Shown here: in pieces, positions 21,896-31,925 of the stretch
Layout of the letters: every line of letters starts with the position of its first letter
Position numbering within the stretch: the first letter of the stretch is position 1
Assembly: GCF_003478335.1 (NCBI RefSeq)
Contig: NZ_QUFB01000028.1
Coordinates: forward strand, 1 to 40,723
Direction of reading: 5' to 3'
Origin: Clostridium sp. AM49-4BH
GTDB lineage: Bacteria > Bacillota > Clostridia > Lachnospirales > Lachnospiraceae
Length of the DNA stretch: 40,723 nucleotides
Notes under the pieces: generated by a model
The model's input: the letters and a program-made list of their open reading frames with translations, nothing else
The model's database searches: none
Told to the model about the DNA's origin: nothing
Position numbers and translations under genes: made by a program

Positions 21896-22531
21896 ATGCG
21901 AATAGAAACCTGGGAAATCATGCAGAATGCAGATTTGGATGAGATAGAATTGCAATTGGCGTTTCAGTGTGCACCGCTTATTACCGGTTTGAAGGTGTCT
22001 AATCTGTTTCAGATTGACAGTAGACATTATAAAAGATTATGTGAAATATTGGATAAAAGTAATTTTTCATTTTGCGGTTTGGGCGGAAGAAATGGGTCGG
22101 TGTCGTTGCTGATCTATCAAAAAGAATGGCTGGAGCAGTTTTTACAGCAAGAGGAGGTGCGGATATTGATGCATCGTTTGGGCTATAGGGATCTGCACTT
22201 GGAGCGGGTATTGACCAAGTTTCGCAGCAGATATATCCGATATATGCAAAAAAAACAGCAGTTCCCGCACGAGATGGGAGTACTGCTCGGATATCCGCCG
22301 GAGGATGTGGAAGGCTTTATTATATACGAAGGAAAGAACTCTTTGTGTGAGGGGTATTGGAAAGTGTATGCAGAACCGCAAAAGAAGCTTCGGTTGTTTG
22401 CACAATATGATAAAGCAAGAGAGTGGCTTTTGGATCTGCTGTATTGTGGCGTTGGGATGGAGGATATTGTAGGGGTAGCTCTTGATGCGGAAAGCAGAGC
22501 AATTTCGCAGGATTATCTTTTTGCTTCGTGA
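21896..22531 (+). CDS. DUF3793 family protein
   Basis: 211 residues from ATG 21896 with AGGAGGG upstream. LQLAFQCAPLITGLKVSNLF near the start, a middle with YLQKEWLEQFLQ-like helices, HEMGVLLGYPPEDVEGFIIY and GYWKVYAEPQ are the usual DUF3793 landmarks. The family is found in Clostridia near flavodoxin and ferrous-iron transport genes, and its function is unknown. No signal peptide or membrane segment. Here flavodoxin follows after about 150 bases and an operator palindrome precedes, so a role in low-iron physiology is likely but inferred. Confidence 0.78.
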   Translation: MRIETWEIMQNADLDEIELQLAFQCAPLITGLKVSNLFQIDSRHYKRLCEILDKSNFSFCGLGGRNGSVSLLIYQKEWLEQFLQQEEVRILMHRLGYRDLHLERVLTKFRSRYIRYMQKKQQFPHEMGVLLGYPPEDVEGFIIYEGKNSLCEGYWKVYAEPQKKLRLFAQYDKAREWLLDLLYCGVGMEDIVGVALDAESRAISQDYLFAS

Positions 22532-22588
22532 GATCGGGGCAAGATCCGGGAATGCACTGTGATTCTGTATCGTTACAAATAATATAGG

Positions 22589-22605
22589 CGAAGAAACTTC
22601 GCGGT
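22589..22605. repeat. Small hairpin between DUF3793 and flavodoxin
   Basis: GCGAAG-AAA-CTTCGC near 22590-22604. No T run. It is a possible processing or stability element. Confidence 0.5.
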
Positions 22606-22678
22606 ATAAATATGGTGCCTGATATTCAGCAAAACGAGATTGCGGGATAACAGGAACATAAAAGAATGGAGGATTATT

Positions 22679-23110
22679 ATGAGCAAAGTATCAATTGTGT
22701 ACTGGACACAAGGTGGCAACACACAGGCTATGGCAGAGGCAATCGGTGAGGGTGTTACGGCAGCCGGTGGTGAGGCGGATGTTGTATTTGTCAGCGATGC
22801 TAATATTGCAGATTTAAAAGCAGAGGGTGCATTTGCATTGGGATGTCCGGCGATGGGCGCTGAGGTGCTTGAGGAAATGGAGATGGAACCTTTTGTTCAG
22901 GATGTTGAGAGGTTTGCCAATGGCAAAAAGATCGCGTTATTTGGTTCTTATGGATGGGGAGATGGTCAGTGGATGCGCGACTGGGAAGACCGCATGACCG
23001 CTGCCGGAGCAACACTGGTTGGCGGTGAAGGCGTGATCTGTCAGGAAGCGCCGGATGAGGCTGCATTACAAAACTGCATCGAGATTGGTAAACAGCTTGT
23101 GAACGCATAA
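22679..23110 (+). CDS. Short-chain flavodoxin
   Basis: 143 residues from ATG 22679 (GGAGG upstream). The FMN phosphate loop VYWTQGGNTQAMA, the SYGWGDGQWM region near residue 90 (isoalloxazine loop) and the overall length fit clostridial short flavodoxins. In low iron, flavodoxin replaces ferredoxin as a soluble electron carrier. This agrees with the upstream Fur-like gene and palindromic operators. A strong terminator follows. Confidence 0.92.
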   Translation: MSKVSIVYWTQGGNTQAMAEAIGEGVTAAGGEADVVFVSDANIADLKAEGAFALGCPAMGAEVLEEMEMEPFVQDVERFANGKKIALFGSYGWGDGQWMRDWEDRMTAAGATLVGGEGVICQEAPDEAALQNCIEIGKQLVNA

Positions 23111-23194
23111 GTTTAGATGTATCATTTTGTGGCAAAAGCATTCTGGGAGCATTTTGTCATGAAATTATTATATGGATTCTTTTGATTTAAGTCT

Positions 23195-23238
23195 AAAAGC
23201 GGTCTTGTTGATAAAATATATCAATAAGGCCGCTTTTG
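23195..23238 (+). terminator. Terminator after flavodoxin
   Basis: A 19-bp stem (left arm 23195-23213, right arm 23219-23237, two G-U pairs) with a five-base loop. A-rich on one side and T-rich on the other, so it could work in both directions. Confidence 0.85.
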
Positions 23239-23346
23239 GCTGGAAATTCAAAAAATCGTAATGTATAATACTTTTTTGAGAATTCTCTACAATAGATCAT
23301 AACAGAAGCGCACGGTTTTGTGATGCTTCGGAAATGGAGGAAGCAT

Positions 23347-23643
23347 ATGTTAGATTGTTTAAAAAAAGTGGATGGTAAAAAATTAGGAGTGTTTGCAGCC
23401 GGTGTAGCATTTGGTACTGCAGGTATCAAAGTATTATCCAGCAAAGATGCAAAGAAGCTTTATACAAATTGTACAGCAGCCGTTCTTCGTGCTAAGGAGT
23501 GTGTGTTAAAGACAGCAACGAAAGTGCAGGAGAATGCCGAGGATATTTATGCAGAGGCACAGCAGATCAATGAGGACCGTGCGGAAGCAGAAGAGGTTCT
23601 TGGTGAGGAAGAGACTGTAGAAGCGGAAACAACAGAAGAATAA
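23347..23643 (+). CDS. DUF6110 family protein
   Basis: 98 residues from ATG 23347 with GGAGGAAG upstream. KLGVFAAGVAFGTAGIKVLS is a short Gly/Ala-rich hydrophobic stretch, followed by SSKDAKKLYTNCTAAVLRAK and a Glu-rich tail. These are marks of DUF6110, small proteins usually located beside a heavy-metal P-type ATPase. The single hydrophobic segment suggests membrane association. It may help or regulate the ATPase gene that starts 138 bases later; the function is unproven. Confidence 0.78.
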   Translation: MLDCLKKVDGKKLGVFAAGVAFGTAGIKVLSSKDAKKLYTNCTAAVLRAKECVLKTATKVQENAEDIYAEAQQINEDRAEAEEVLGEEETVEAETTEE

Positions 23644-23650
23644 TTAACGC

Positions 23651-23730
23651 TGCACCTGTGGACGGGGTCGCTGTCTACAGGTGTTTTGTCGTTTATTGTC
23701 CGGGTGTGCTCTGTGCAGAGATGCCCGGAC
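23651..23730. terminator. Two hairpins between DUF6110 and the ATPase
   Basis: First: CACCTGTGGAC pairs with GTCTACAGGTG (23651-23681), then TTTTG, a weak terminator. Second: GTCCGGG...CCCGGAC (about 23698-23729). They could reduce read-through into the ATPase gene or act as a leader regulator. Confidence 0.5.
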
Positions 23731-23781
23731 AGAGTTTTAATTAGAATACCGGTTTCAATGGTTAGAAAGGCATGAATAATT

Positions 23782-25859
23782 ATGAAGTTTGTCATTAAAC
23801 ATGAGATAAGAGGTCGTATTCGAGTACATCTGATCGGAAAAGCAATGAGTTTTGCGCAGGCAGACACGTTGCAATATCAATTTGAGCAGATGAAAGATGT
23901 AACGGCGGTCAAGGTACAGGAACGTACTATGGACGTTACGATCTGTTATATAGGAAGCCGTAAACATATTATTACGGCATTAGGACAGTTTTCTTATGAT
24001 AAGGTGGAAGTGCCGGAGGTGTATCTCAAAAATTCAGGACGGGAAATGAATCGTTTTTATTGGGATAAATTGGTTGATCAGACGGTAGTACATTTTGTAA
24101 ACAAGATATTTTTGCCGGCACCGTTACGGGCTGGGATCGCTACTGTGAGATCGGTCAAATATATTGTGCAAGGTGTTAAGACTTTGGCTAAAAGAAAAAT
24201 AGAAGTACCGGTGTTGGATGCAACGGCGATCAGTGTGTCTTTAATACGAGGTGATTATAAGACGGCGGGCGCTGTCATGTTTTTACTTAGTATGGGCGAG
24301 ATCTTAGAGGAATGGACGCACAAAAAATCAGTCGGAGATCTGGCACGAAGTCTGTCCCTCAATATTGATAAAGTATGGCTTGTTACCGATGATACGGAAG
24401 TGCAGGTGTCGGCTGCACAGATTAAGGAGGGCGACCGGATTCGTGTACATATGGGAGCTGTTATTCCGTTTGATGGCATTGTGATGGAGGGAGAAGCGTT
24501 AGTCAATCAGGCGTCGCTTACCGGAGAGTCGCTGCCGGTGCGTAAGGCGGCAGAAAGTCCTGTTTATGCGGGTACCGTTGTTGAAGAAGGAGAGATTACT
24601 CTTTTGGTCAAAGAAAGTACCGGATCCAGCAAATACGAAAAGATCATGACGATGATCGAGGATTCCGAGAAGCTTAAGTCGTCCTTGGAAGGCAAAGCGG
24701 AGCACTTAGCTGACCGACTGGTACCATATACGTTTTTGGGTACCGGCCTTACGTTGGCATTGACTCGTAATACTGTGAAAGCGTTGTCAGTATTGATGGT
24801 TGATTTTTCCTGTGCATTGAAATTGGCAATGCCGTTGTCGGTACTGTCGGCGATCCGTGAATCCAGTGCACATGATATTACTGTGAAAGGCGGTAAATTC
24901 TTAGAGGCAGTTGCGGAAGCCGATACGATCGTGTTTGATAAGACAGGAACGCTCACTAAGGCACAGCCTACGGTAGTTGAGGTGATTCCGTTTGACGATA
25001 GAAGCCCTGATGAGCCGCTTCGTATTGCAGCCTGTTTAGAAGAGCATTTCCCACATTCTATGGCAACGGCAGTTGTTGTTGAGGCAATGAAACGCGGTCT
25101 TGTTCATGAAGAACTGCACACGAAAGTAGAATATATCGTGGCACATGGTATTTCCTCTACGATCAATGACAAGAAGATCATTATCGGAAGTCATCATTTT
25201 GTCTTTGAAGATGAGGGCGCTGTCGTTCCGGAGGATAAGAAGGAACAGTTTGAGCAGCTTCCGGAGCAATATTCTCATTTGTACATGGCGATGGATGGTA
25301 AGTTGGTTGCCGTGATCTGTATCGAAGATCCACTGCGAGTTGAGACAGCTGAGGTGATCCGTGAATAAAACATCTTGGTATTCATAAGGTTGTGATGATG
25401 ACTGGTGACAGTGACCGCATTGCTGCTAATATTGCTCAAAAGGCTGGTGTTGATGCGTATTATTCGGAAGTGCTTCCGGAGGATAAGGCTAATTTTGTGG
25501 AGCAGGAAAAGAAAGCAGGACATAAGGTTATCATGGTTGGTGATGGGATTAATGATTCTCCGGCATTGTCGGCGGCTGATGTAGGCATTGCGATCAGTGA
25601 TGGCGCGGAAATTGCCAGAGAGATTGCAGATGTTACGATCGCAGCAGATGACTTGCGTGAGATCATTACACTCAAGAAAATCAGCAATGCTTTGATGAAG
25701 CGTATTGACAGAAATTATAAAGTTATTGTAGGATTTAATACAGCACTTATTTTGTTCGGCGTTGGTGGTGTACTTCAGCCAACAATGTCGGCATTATTAC
25801 ACAATACGTCGACCATATTGATCAGTCTGAAGAGCATGGAAAACTTGTTGGAAGAGTAA
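23782..25859 (+). pseudogene. P1B-type heavy-metal ATPase, split by a frameshift
   Basis: The first frame (23782-25368) has an N-terminal HMA-like fold without CxxC, membrane helices, the actuator motif LTGESLPVRK, a membrane motif VDFSCALKLAMPL (Cys344), the phosphorylation site DKTGTLTK (Asp386) and FPHSMATAVV, in place of the HP motif. It ends at TAA 25366. The second frame (from about 25367; first ATG 25392) holds MMTGDS, GDGINDSPALSAADVG and the last helices to 25859. One extra base in GAATAAAACAT restores E-L-K-H-L-G-I-H-K. The restored protein has 692 residues and would export a metal ion. Normal P1B pumps have CPC or CPx in this helix; here the proline is absent. Confidence 0.85.
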
Positions 25860-25904
25860 GATATCATCTGAGAGGGGTATTGTAACAAGAATTAGGAGGA
25901 GTTT

Positions 25905-27278
25905 ATGAAAGATATCAAGAAACCGGAGTTTATGCTGGAAGCGATGCGAGGACGGAGAGGGTTTATCGCCGTGCTTGAGATATTGATCGCGATTGTAGTC
26001 TTTGTGGTCAGTTCGATCGCAATGTCCATTGGTACGATTCCTTTAATGATCGGTTATTTCGTGAGTGATCCGGAGTTTATGAAAACGGCACAGTCTGTCG
26101 CGGACGGATCGATGGATTCGCTGCAATATATGCAGAAAATGCAGGACTATGCACTTCATTTGCCGGATTGGATGACCATTGCAACACTTTTATTAGAAAT
26201 CCTGATGATTGCGGTTGTTTTTGTCTATTGCCGTTTTTTGGAGAAGAGAAAGATCCGTACATTAGGATTTCGTAAGAAGGGAATAGTTCCACAGTATTTG
26301 AAGGGTGCTGTGGCTGGAGCACTATTTTTTAGCGTAGCATATTTGATCTGTGTTCTAACAGGAAGTATTCATGTAGAAGGATTGGTGACCAATATGGCAC
26401 CTCTGGGGATTCTTGGTTACCTTGTTGGATATTTGGTACAGGGCATGGCAGAAGAGGTGCTTTGCCGCGGCTATCTGTTTGTATCGTTGTCGAGAAGACA
26501 TTCCGTCGTGTATTCGGCAGTGCTCAGTGCACTGTTCTTTGCTATGTTACATGGTGCCAATTCCGGCTTGACGCCACTTGCGGTATTTAACTTATTCCTG
26601 TTTGGTATTTTCGCAGCACTGTTGTTGGTAAAATGTGAAAATATCTGGGTTGTTGGTGCGTTCCACAGTTTGTGGAATTTTGCACAGGGGAATATTTATG
26701 GCATTCAGGTCAGCGGTAATTCTCTTCAGCCGGCAATCTTAAACAGCAGCAACGTGAAGGGACATGGTTTGATCAACGGTGCAGGCTTTGGCTTAGAAGG
26801 TGGTCTTGGCGTGACGCTTGTACTTGGTCTTGGTATTGTCTATTTGGTGTACAACTTGAACAAACAGGGCAAGATCGTGGAATGGGAAGGATTCCGGCCG
26901 GTCGGAGAGAATTATAATAACGATATGCCGAGCGGACAGAATTATGCAGGTCCACAGTATAACGGAAATCAGCAGGATTATGCAGGTCCACAGTACAACG
27001 GAAATGAGCAGAGTTATGCAGGTCCACAGTATGGCAGAGAAGAGCAGGATTACGCCGGTTCGCAATATAATGGAAATGAACAGAGTTACAATGGTTCATC
27101 ATATAACAGCGATCAGGAAGCTTTTGCCAGACCGCAGGAAGAAGCACAGTTTGGTAAGAGTACAGAAGGCTATGAAAATATGGGCGTAGCACCGGGGCAG
27201 ACACCTTGGCATCCGGAAACGCCAGAGCAGCAAATGTCCGATGAAAAGACATTTAATGCAGACTATTTTAAGGAATAG
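25905..27278 (+). CDS. CPBP-family (CAAX-protease-like) membrane protein with repeat tail
   Basis: 457 residues, ATG 25905 with AGGAGG upstream. It has about 8 hydrophobic segments. The CPBP motifs are AEEVLCRGY (EExxxR type), FFAMLHGAN (FxxxH) and AFHSLWNFAQGN (HxxxN). These are the usual glutamate-protease residues, so activity is plausible. The last 140 residues are polar and Gln/Tyr/Asn/Gly-rich, with about five 12-residue repeats (YAGPQYNGNEQS). Such enzymes are often linked with bacteriocin self-immunity or envelope processing; no bacteriocin is seen here. Confidence 0.85.
   Translation: MKDIKKPEFMLEAMRGRRGFIAVLEILIAIVVFVVSSIAMSIGTIPLMIGYFVSDPEFMKTAQSVADGSMDSLQYMQKMQDYALHLPDWMTIATLLLEILMIAVVFVYCRFLEKRKIRTLGFRKKGIVPQYLKGAVAGALFFSVAYLICVLTGSIHVEGLVTNMAPLGILGYLVGYLVQGMAEEVLCRGYLFVSLSRRHSVVYSAVLSALFFAMLHGANSGLTPLAVFNLFLFGIFAALLLVKCENIWVVGAFHSLWNFAQGNIYGIQVSGNSLQPAILNSSNVKGHGLINGAGFGLEGGLGVTLVLGLGIVYLVYNLNKQGKIVEWEGFRPVGENYNNDMPSGQNYAGPQYNGNQQDYAGPQYNGNEQSYAGPQYGREEQDYAGSQYNGNEQSYNGSSYNSDQEAFARPQEEAQFGKSTEGYENMGVAPGQTPWHPETPEQQMSDEKTFNADYFKE
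26943..27122 (+). repeat. 36-bp tandem repeat in the CPBP gene
   Basis: About five degenerate copies of a 36-base unit containing GCAGGTCCACAGTA encode YAGPQYNGNxQx. Starts near 26943, 26979, 27015, 27051 and 27087. Such tails vary in length between strains. Confidence 0.85.
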
Positions 27279-27292
27279 ACGAGATAAAAAAA

Positions 27293-27333
27293 GCAAAGCG
27301 CTGGCTTTGCAAGAATTGCTAAAGCAATTCTTG
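27293..27333. repeat. Two adjacent hairpins after the CPBP gene
   Basis: GCAAAGC...GCTTTGC (27293-27310), then a perfect 11-bp stem CAAGAATTGCT / AGCAATTCTTG (27310-27333) with AA loop. No T run. Confidence 0.75.
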
Positions 27334-27353
27334 GTAACATCACACTATATAAC

Positions 27354-27433
27354 AGCAATTTCCTATTAAGTGAAATAAGAGGCATGTATGAATGGTATTC
27401 GTACATGCCTCTTTTGTTACTTTATAGGAAACT
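27354..27433. terminator. Large palindromic bidirectional terminator
   Basis: The 16-bp core AGAGGCATGTATGAAT / ATTCGTACATGCCTCT (27378-27412, one G-U) is followed by TTTT. The flanks (TTTCCTATTAAGTG... and ...GTTACTTTATAGGAAA) also pair, giving about 80 bases in all. It ends both the CPBP gene and the convergent activase gene. Confidence 0.85.
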
Positions 27434-30400
27434 ACTCTTTCTCAGGTTGTTTCAAGTTTTTTGCGGCTGTTGAGAGCATCAATTTGATTCGGTTTAACTG
27501 GTTCACTTCGCTGGCACCCGGATCGTAATCAACAGCAACAATATTGGAATCCGGATAGCAGTGACGTAATTCTTTGATAACACCCTTGCCGACAACGTGG
27601 TTTGGCAGACAGCCAAAAGGCTGTGTACAAACAATATTTGGAACACCGGAATGGATCAATTCGATCATCTCACCGGTTAAGAACCAGCCCTCACCGGTCT
27701 GGTTACCACAGGAAACGATCGGTGAAGCATATTCTGCAAGTTTGGCGATTGGAACCGGTGGGTCAAAGCGTTTACTCTCTGTCAGGGCATCGTGCATCGT
27801 CTTGCGATAATGTTCAATAAAACGGATCGCAGCGTTGTTGATCAAAGCACTGGATTTCTTTTTGCCTAAATAATCCGCCTTAAAGTTTGCATTGTAAAGA
27901 CTGTACATAAAGAAATCGATCAGATCCGGACATACTGCCTCGGCACCTTCAGACTCCAATAATTCGACTAAGAAGTTATTGGCAAGTGGAAGGAATTTAA
28001 CTAAAATCTCGCCGACAATACCAACACGCGGTTTCTTTACATCCAGCAATGGAAGTTCATCAAATTCTTTCACAATGCCGCGGATATTTTTCTTAAATTC
28101 GCTGTGTTTTCCGTTTTGAACGGATTTTTGTGCGATCTTCATCCATTTTTCATGCAATGCATTGGCAGATCCCGGAACTGCCTCATAAGGACGTGTTTTG
28201 TAGAGGACACGCATAAATACATCGCCGTAGATCAATGCCTGTAATGCACGGTCAGCCATCTTGTAGTTGATGTCTAATCCCGGATTCTTTTCAATGCCGG
28301 CGCTCATGGAAATGACAGGAATCTGCTCCATGCCTGCTTTTTCCAAAGCACGACGGATAAATCCAATATAGTTGGTTGCACGACATCCACCACCGGTCTG
28401 CGTAATGATCAACGCTACTTTGTTAAGATCATATTTGCCGGAAAGCAATGCCTGCATAAACTGTCCGACAACGAGCAGGGATGGATAACATGCATCGTTG
28501 TTTACATACTTTAATCCGTAATCCAGGCACTCGCCGGTGCTAGGTAATACTTCCAAATTGTATCCGCAGGATGCCAGTGCCGGTTCGAGAATATCGAAAT
28601 GGATCGGAGACATCTGTGGAACAAGGATCGTATAATCTTTACGCATTTGTTCTGTAAAGACTACGCGGTGGTGTGCAGTATCTTTTTTGACCGGTTTGAT
28701 CTGCTTGCGCTCGCGTTCACGAACAGCGGCGAGCAGAGAGCGGATACGAATACGTGCAGCACCTAAGTTATTAACTTCGTCAATCTTTAATACCGTATAG
28801 ATCTTATTCTGCAGCGTCAGTATATCGCTGACCTGATCGGTCGTTACCGCATCCAGTCCGCAGCCGAATGAGTTGAGCTGGATCAGATCTAAGTCGGAAC
28901 GGGTTGCTACATAAGAGGCCGCTTTGTATAGACGGGAATGATACATCCACTGATCCATAACGATCGTAGGACGATCTACGTTGCCGAGTTCGGATACACT
29001 GTCTTCAGTCAATACGGCAACACCGAAAGAGGTGATCAGTTCCGGAATACCGTGATTGATCTCCGGATCGGTGTGATATGGTCTACCGGCGAGCACGATA
29101 CCGTGGCAGCCGTTTTCTTCCATATAAGCGAGTACTTCTCGTCCTTTGGCGGACATATCATCACGTACATGCTGCATTTCTTTCCATCCTGCAGCAGCCG
29201 CACGGCGGATTTCCTCTTTGGAAATGCCGTTTTCTTCCGTGAAGTATTCTACCAGACGTTTTGTTAATATTTTTTCACTTTCAAACGACAGGAACGGGTT
29301 TTGATATTTGATCTTGCCATCCTGCAGTTCTTCGACATTATTTTTGATGTTTTCACCATAAGAGGTGACGATCGGGCAGTTGTAATGGTTGCCGGCACCC
29401 TCTACCTCACAGCGTTCATATGGCACGCAAGGATAGAAAATGTAATCGAGTCCCTGCTTGATCAGCCAAGATACATGCCCATGCGCAAGTTTTGCCGGAT
29501 AACATTCGGATTCGCTTGGAATGGACTCAATACCCAGTTCATAGATTTTACGGCTGGACTCCGGAGAGAGTACCACACGATAGCCAAGTTCGGTAAAGAA
29601 GGTAAACCAAAACGGATAATTTTCGTACATATTCAGTACACGTGGAATACCGACCGTACCGCGCACGGCGTGCTCTTCATCCAATGGTTTATAGTGAGCG
29701 AAGAGTCGTTTGTTCTTGTATTCAAAAAGGTTTGGAATATTCTTCTTGTTTTTCTGACCGCCAATACCACGTTCACAACGGTTGCCGGAAATAAACTGTC
29801 TGCCGCCGGTAAAACGATTGATCGTGAGAAGGCAGTGGTTGGTACAGCCCTTGCAGCGAGACATGGACGTTTCGAAACGAAGCTCGTTGATCTGGTCGAT
29901 CGTGAGCATCGTGCTTTCCTGTCCGGTATAATGATCTCTGGCAATGAGTGCGGCACCAAACGCACCCATGATACCGGCGATATCCGGACGTACGGCTTTG
30001 CAGCCGGAAATGCGCTCAAAGCTTCGCAGTACCGCATCGTTATAGAAAGTACCACCTTGAACAACGACTTTTTCCCCGAGATCTTTTGGATCCGTCAGCT
30101 TGATTACTTTTAACAAAGCATTTTTGATAACGGAATAAGCAAGTCCGGCAGAAATATCTGCAACGCTGGCACCTTCCTTCTGAGCCTGCTTTACTTTGGA
30201 ATTCATAAATACGGTACAGCGGGATCCAAGATCGATCGGATTCTCGGCAAACAACGCAACTTTCGCAAAATCAGCGACCTCGTAATTGAGAGATTTTGCA
30301 AAGGTTTCGATAAAGGAACCACAGCCGGAGGAACAAGCCTCGTTTAACTGAACTTTATCAACGGAGTGGTTTTTGATCTTGATGCATTTCATATCCTGAC

Positions 30401-31667
30401 CACCGATATCCAAGATACAGTCTACTTCCGGTTCAAAGAACGCAGCAGCATTGTAGTGTGCTACCGTTTCTACTTCACCCTCGTCCAAAAGGAGCGCAGC
30501 CTTTAACAGTGCTTCGCCATATCCGGTAGAGCAGGATCGAACGATCTGTGCTCCAGCCGGCATTTTACTGTAAATATCTTTGATCGCCTTGATCGCTGTT
30601 TTCAGCGGGCTTCCGTTGTTGTTGCTGTAAAATGAGTACAGCAGGGAACCGTCTTCGCCGATCACAGCTACCTTTGTTGTAGTAGAACCGGCATCGATCC
30701 CTAAGAATAAATTGCCTTTATAACTTGCAAAATCGCCTTTCTTTACATCATTTTGCGAATGCTTTTGCAAGAAATCATCGTATTCTGCCTGATCCTTAAA
30801 AAGAGGCTCCATACGGGTTACTTCAAATTCCATCTTGATCTCTTGGGAAAGATCGGTGTGTAATTTGCCAAGGCTTGACATATCTTCTTCCTTGGCGTTC
30901 ATTGCTGCACCGGAGGCTGCAAACAGATGAGAATGTTCCGGAGCGATGATCTGGTCGCCTTCCAGACCGAGAGTACGGATAAATGCCTGCTTTAATTCGG
31001 TCAGGAAATGAAGCGGACCGCCTAAGAATGCAACATTACCGCGAATCGGTTTACCGCAGGCAAGACCACTGATCGTCTGATTGACCACTGCCTGAAAAAT
31101 AGAGGCTGAGAGATCTTCTTTGGTTGCACCTTCGTTGATCAGAGGTTGAATATCCGTTTTGGCAAATACGCCGCATCGAGCTGCGATTGGGTAAATTGCT
31201 TTATAATTTTTAGCATATTCATTTAATCCGCTGGCATCCGTCTTCAATAAGGTAGCCATTTGGTCAATAAAGGACCCGGTACCACCGGCGCAGATTCCGT
31301 TCATACGCTGGTCGATACCACCGGTAAAATATATGATTTTAGCGTCTTCCCCGCCTAATTCGATGGCGACATCGGTGTGAGGGGCGTAATCTTTGAGTGA
31401 TGTTGCAACTGCTACTACCTCCTGTACGAAAGGAACGTTCAGATATTTGGACAGCGTCAGTCCACCGGATCCGGTAATGACCGGAGCAACCGGCAGATCA
31501 CCAAATTCATCATAGGCTTTTTCAATAATAGCAGCAAGAGTTTCCTGGATGTTGGCATAGTGCCGTTGATAATCGGAAAAAATAATTTCGCCATCTTTAT
31601 TTAACAGCGCAATTTTTACGGTTGTGGAACCGATATCGATTCCCAATGTATTCATGTGTAATTTCAT
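27432..31667 (-). CDS. Giant acyl-CoA dehydratase activase-related protein
   Basis: 1411 residues from the ATG at 31667 (GGAGGG, 5 bases). Two BcrA/BadF/HgdC-type ATPase domains are in tandem: [20 protein letters not shown] with [11 protein letters not shown] and RCGVFAKTD, then [20 protein letters not shown] with [11 protein letters not shown] and [12 protein letters not shown]. After these comes a CoA-substrate-specific region with cysteines ([17 protein letters not shown]), then a DUF2229/HgdB-like part ([53 protein letters not shown]). Small activases of 2-hydroxyacyl-CoA dehydratases use a [4Fe-4S] cluster and ATP to shoot an electron. These long forms are widespread in Clostridia, but their substrate is not known. 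No dehydratase genes are adjacent. Confidence 0.85.
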   Translation of the reverse strand: MKLHMNTLGIDIGSTTVKIALLNKDGEIIFSDYQRHYANIQETLAAIIEKAYDEFGDLPVAPVITGSGGLTLSKYLNVPFVQEVVAVATSLKDYAPHTDVAIELGGEDAKIIYFTGGIDQRMNGICAGGTGSFIDQMATLLKTDASGLNEYAKNYKAIYPIAARCGVFAKTDIQPLINEGATKEDLSASIFQAVVNQTISGLACGKPIRGNVAFLGGPLHFLTELKQAFIRTLGLEGDQIIAPEHSHLFAASGAAMNAKEEDMSSLGKLHTDLSQEIKMEFEVTRMEPLFKDQAEYDDFLQKHSQNDVKKGDFASYKGNLFLGIDAGSTTTKVAVIGEDGSLLYSFYSNNNGSPLKTAIKAIKDIYSKMPAGAQIVRSCSTGYGEALLKAALLLDEGEVETVAHYNAAAFFEPEVDCILDIGGQDMKCIKIKNHSVDKVQLNEACSSGCGSFIETFAKSLNYEVADFAKVALFAENPIDLGSRCTVFMNSKVKQAQKEGASVADISAGLAYSVIKNALLKVIKLTDPKDLGEKVVVQGGTFYNDAVLRSFERISGCKAVRPDIAGIMGAFGAALIARDHYTGQESTMLTIDQINELRFETSMSRCKGCTNHCLLTINRFTGGRQFISGNRCERGIGGQKNKKNIPNLFEYKNKRLFAHYKPLDEEHAVRGTVGIPRVLNMYENYPFWFTFFTELGYRVVLSPESSRKIYELGIESIPSESECYPAKLAHGHVSWLIKQGLDYIFYPCVPYERCEVEGAGNHYNCPIVTSYGENIKNNVEELQDGKIKYQNPFLSFESEKILTKRLVEYFTEENGISKEEIRRAAAAGWKEMQHVRDDMSAKGREVLAYMEENGCHGIVLAGRPYHTDPEINHGIPELITSFGVAVLTEDSVSELGNVDRPTIVMDQWMYHSRLYKAASYVATRSDLDLIQLNSFGCGLDAVTTDQVSDILTLQNKIYTVLKIDEVNNLGAARIRIRSLLAAVRERERKQIKPVKKDTAHHRVVFTEQMRKDYTILVPQMSPIHFDILEPALASCGYNLEVLPSTGECLDYGLKYVNNDACYPSLLVVGQFMQALLSGKYDLNKVALIITQTGGGCRATNYIGFIRRALEKAGMEQIPVISMSAGIEKNPGLDINYKMADRALQALIYGDVFMRVLYKTRPYEAVPGSANALHEKWMKIAQKSVQNGKHSEFKKNIRGIVKEFDELPLLDVKKPRVGIVGEILVKFLPLANNFLVELLESEGAEAVCPDLIDFFMYSLYNANFKADYLGKKKSSALINNAAIRFIEHYRKTMHDALTESKRFDPPVPIAKLAEYASPIVSCGNQTGEGWFLTGEMIELIHSGVPNIVCTQPFGCLPNHVVGKGVIKELRHCYPDSNIVAVDYDPGASEVNQLNRIKLMLSTAAKNLKQPEKE

Positions 31668-31782
31668 AAATACCCTCCATCTAGTATCTTGTATTACTCT
31701 TAGTTTCTAATGGTATGTCAGCAACGATAAATTATGAGTTTGTGCTTGATTTGCGAGGCACAAAAATTCGTCGCATTTTCCT

Positions 31783-31811
31783 ATTATAATGCTATTATGA
31801 GAGGAATGCAA
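31783..31811 (-). promoter_or_regulatory. Promoter of the activase gene
   Basis: On the minus strand: TTGCAT (31811-31806), 17 bases, TATAAT (31788-31783). This gives a leader of about 105 bases. The rest of 31668-31925 has no recognisable gene. Confidence 0.75.
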
Positions 31812-31925
31812 TAAACATTTTTTGCTTTTGTGGAGTGAGATCCGGATCCGCGGCTGCGAGTAGAGTCACCATTTCACGGAAAGCAGAATATACTGTAGCA
31901 AATAAAGGCATAAGGTGAATACACC

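Noticed and set aside
11300..25395. Programmed frameshifting in thiH and the ATPase
   Set aside because: No slippery heptamer with a downstream stem was seen at either place, and neither family uses recoding. A missing base is simpler.
29301..30113. 270-residue open frame on the plus strand inside the activase gene
   Set aside because: It is antisense to conserved activase domains and has no ribosome site or family match.
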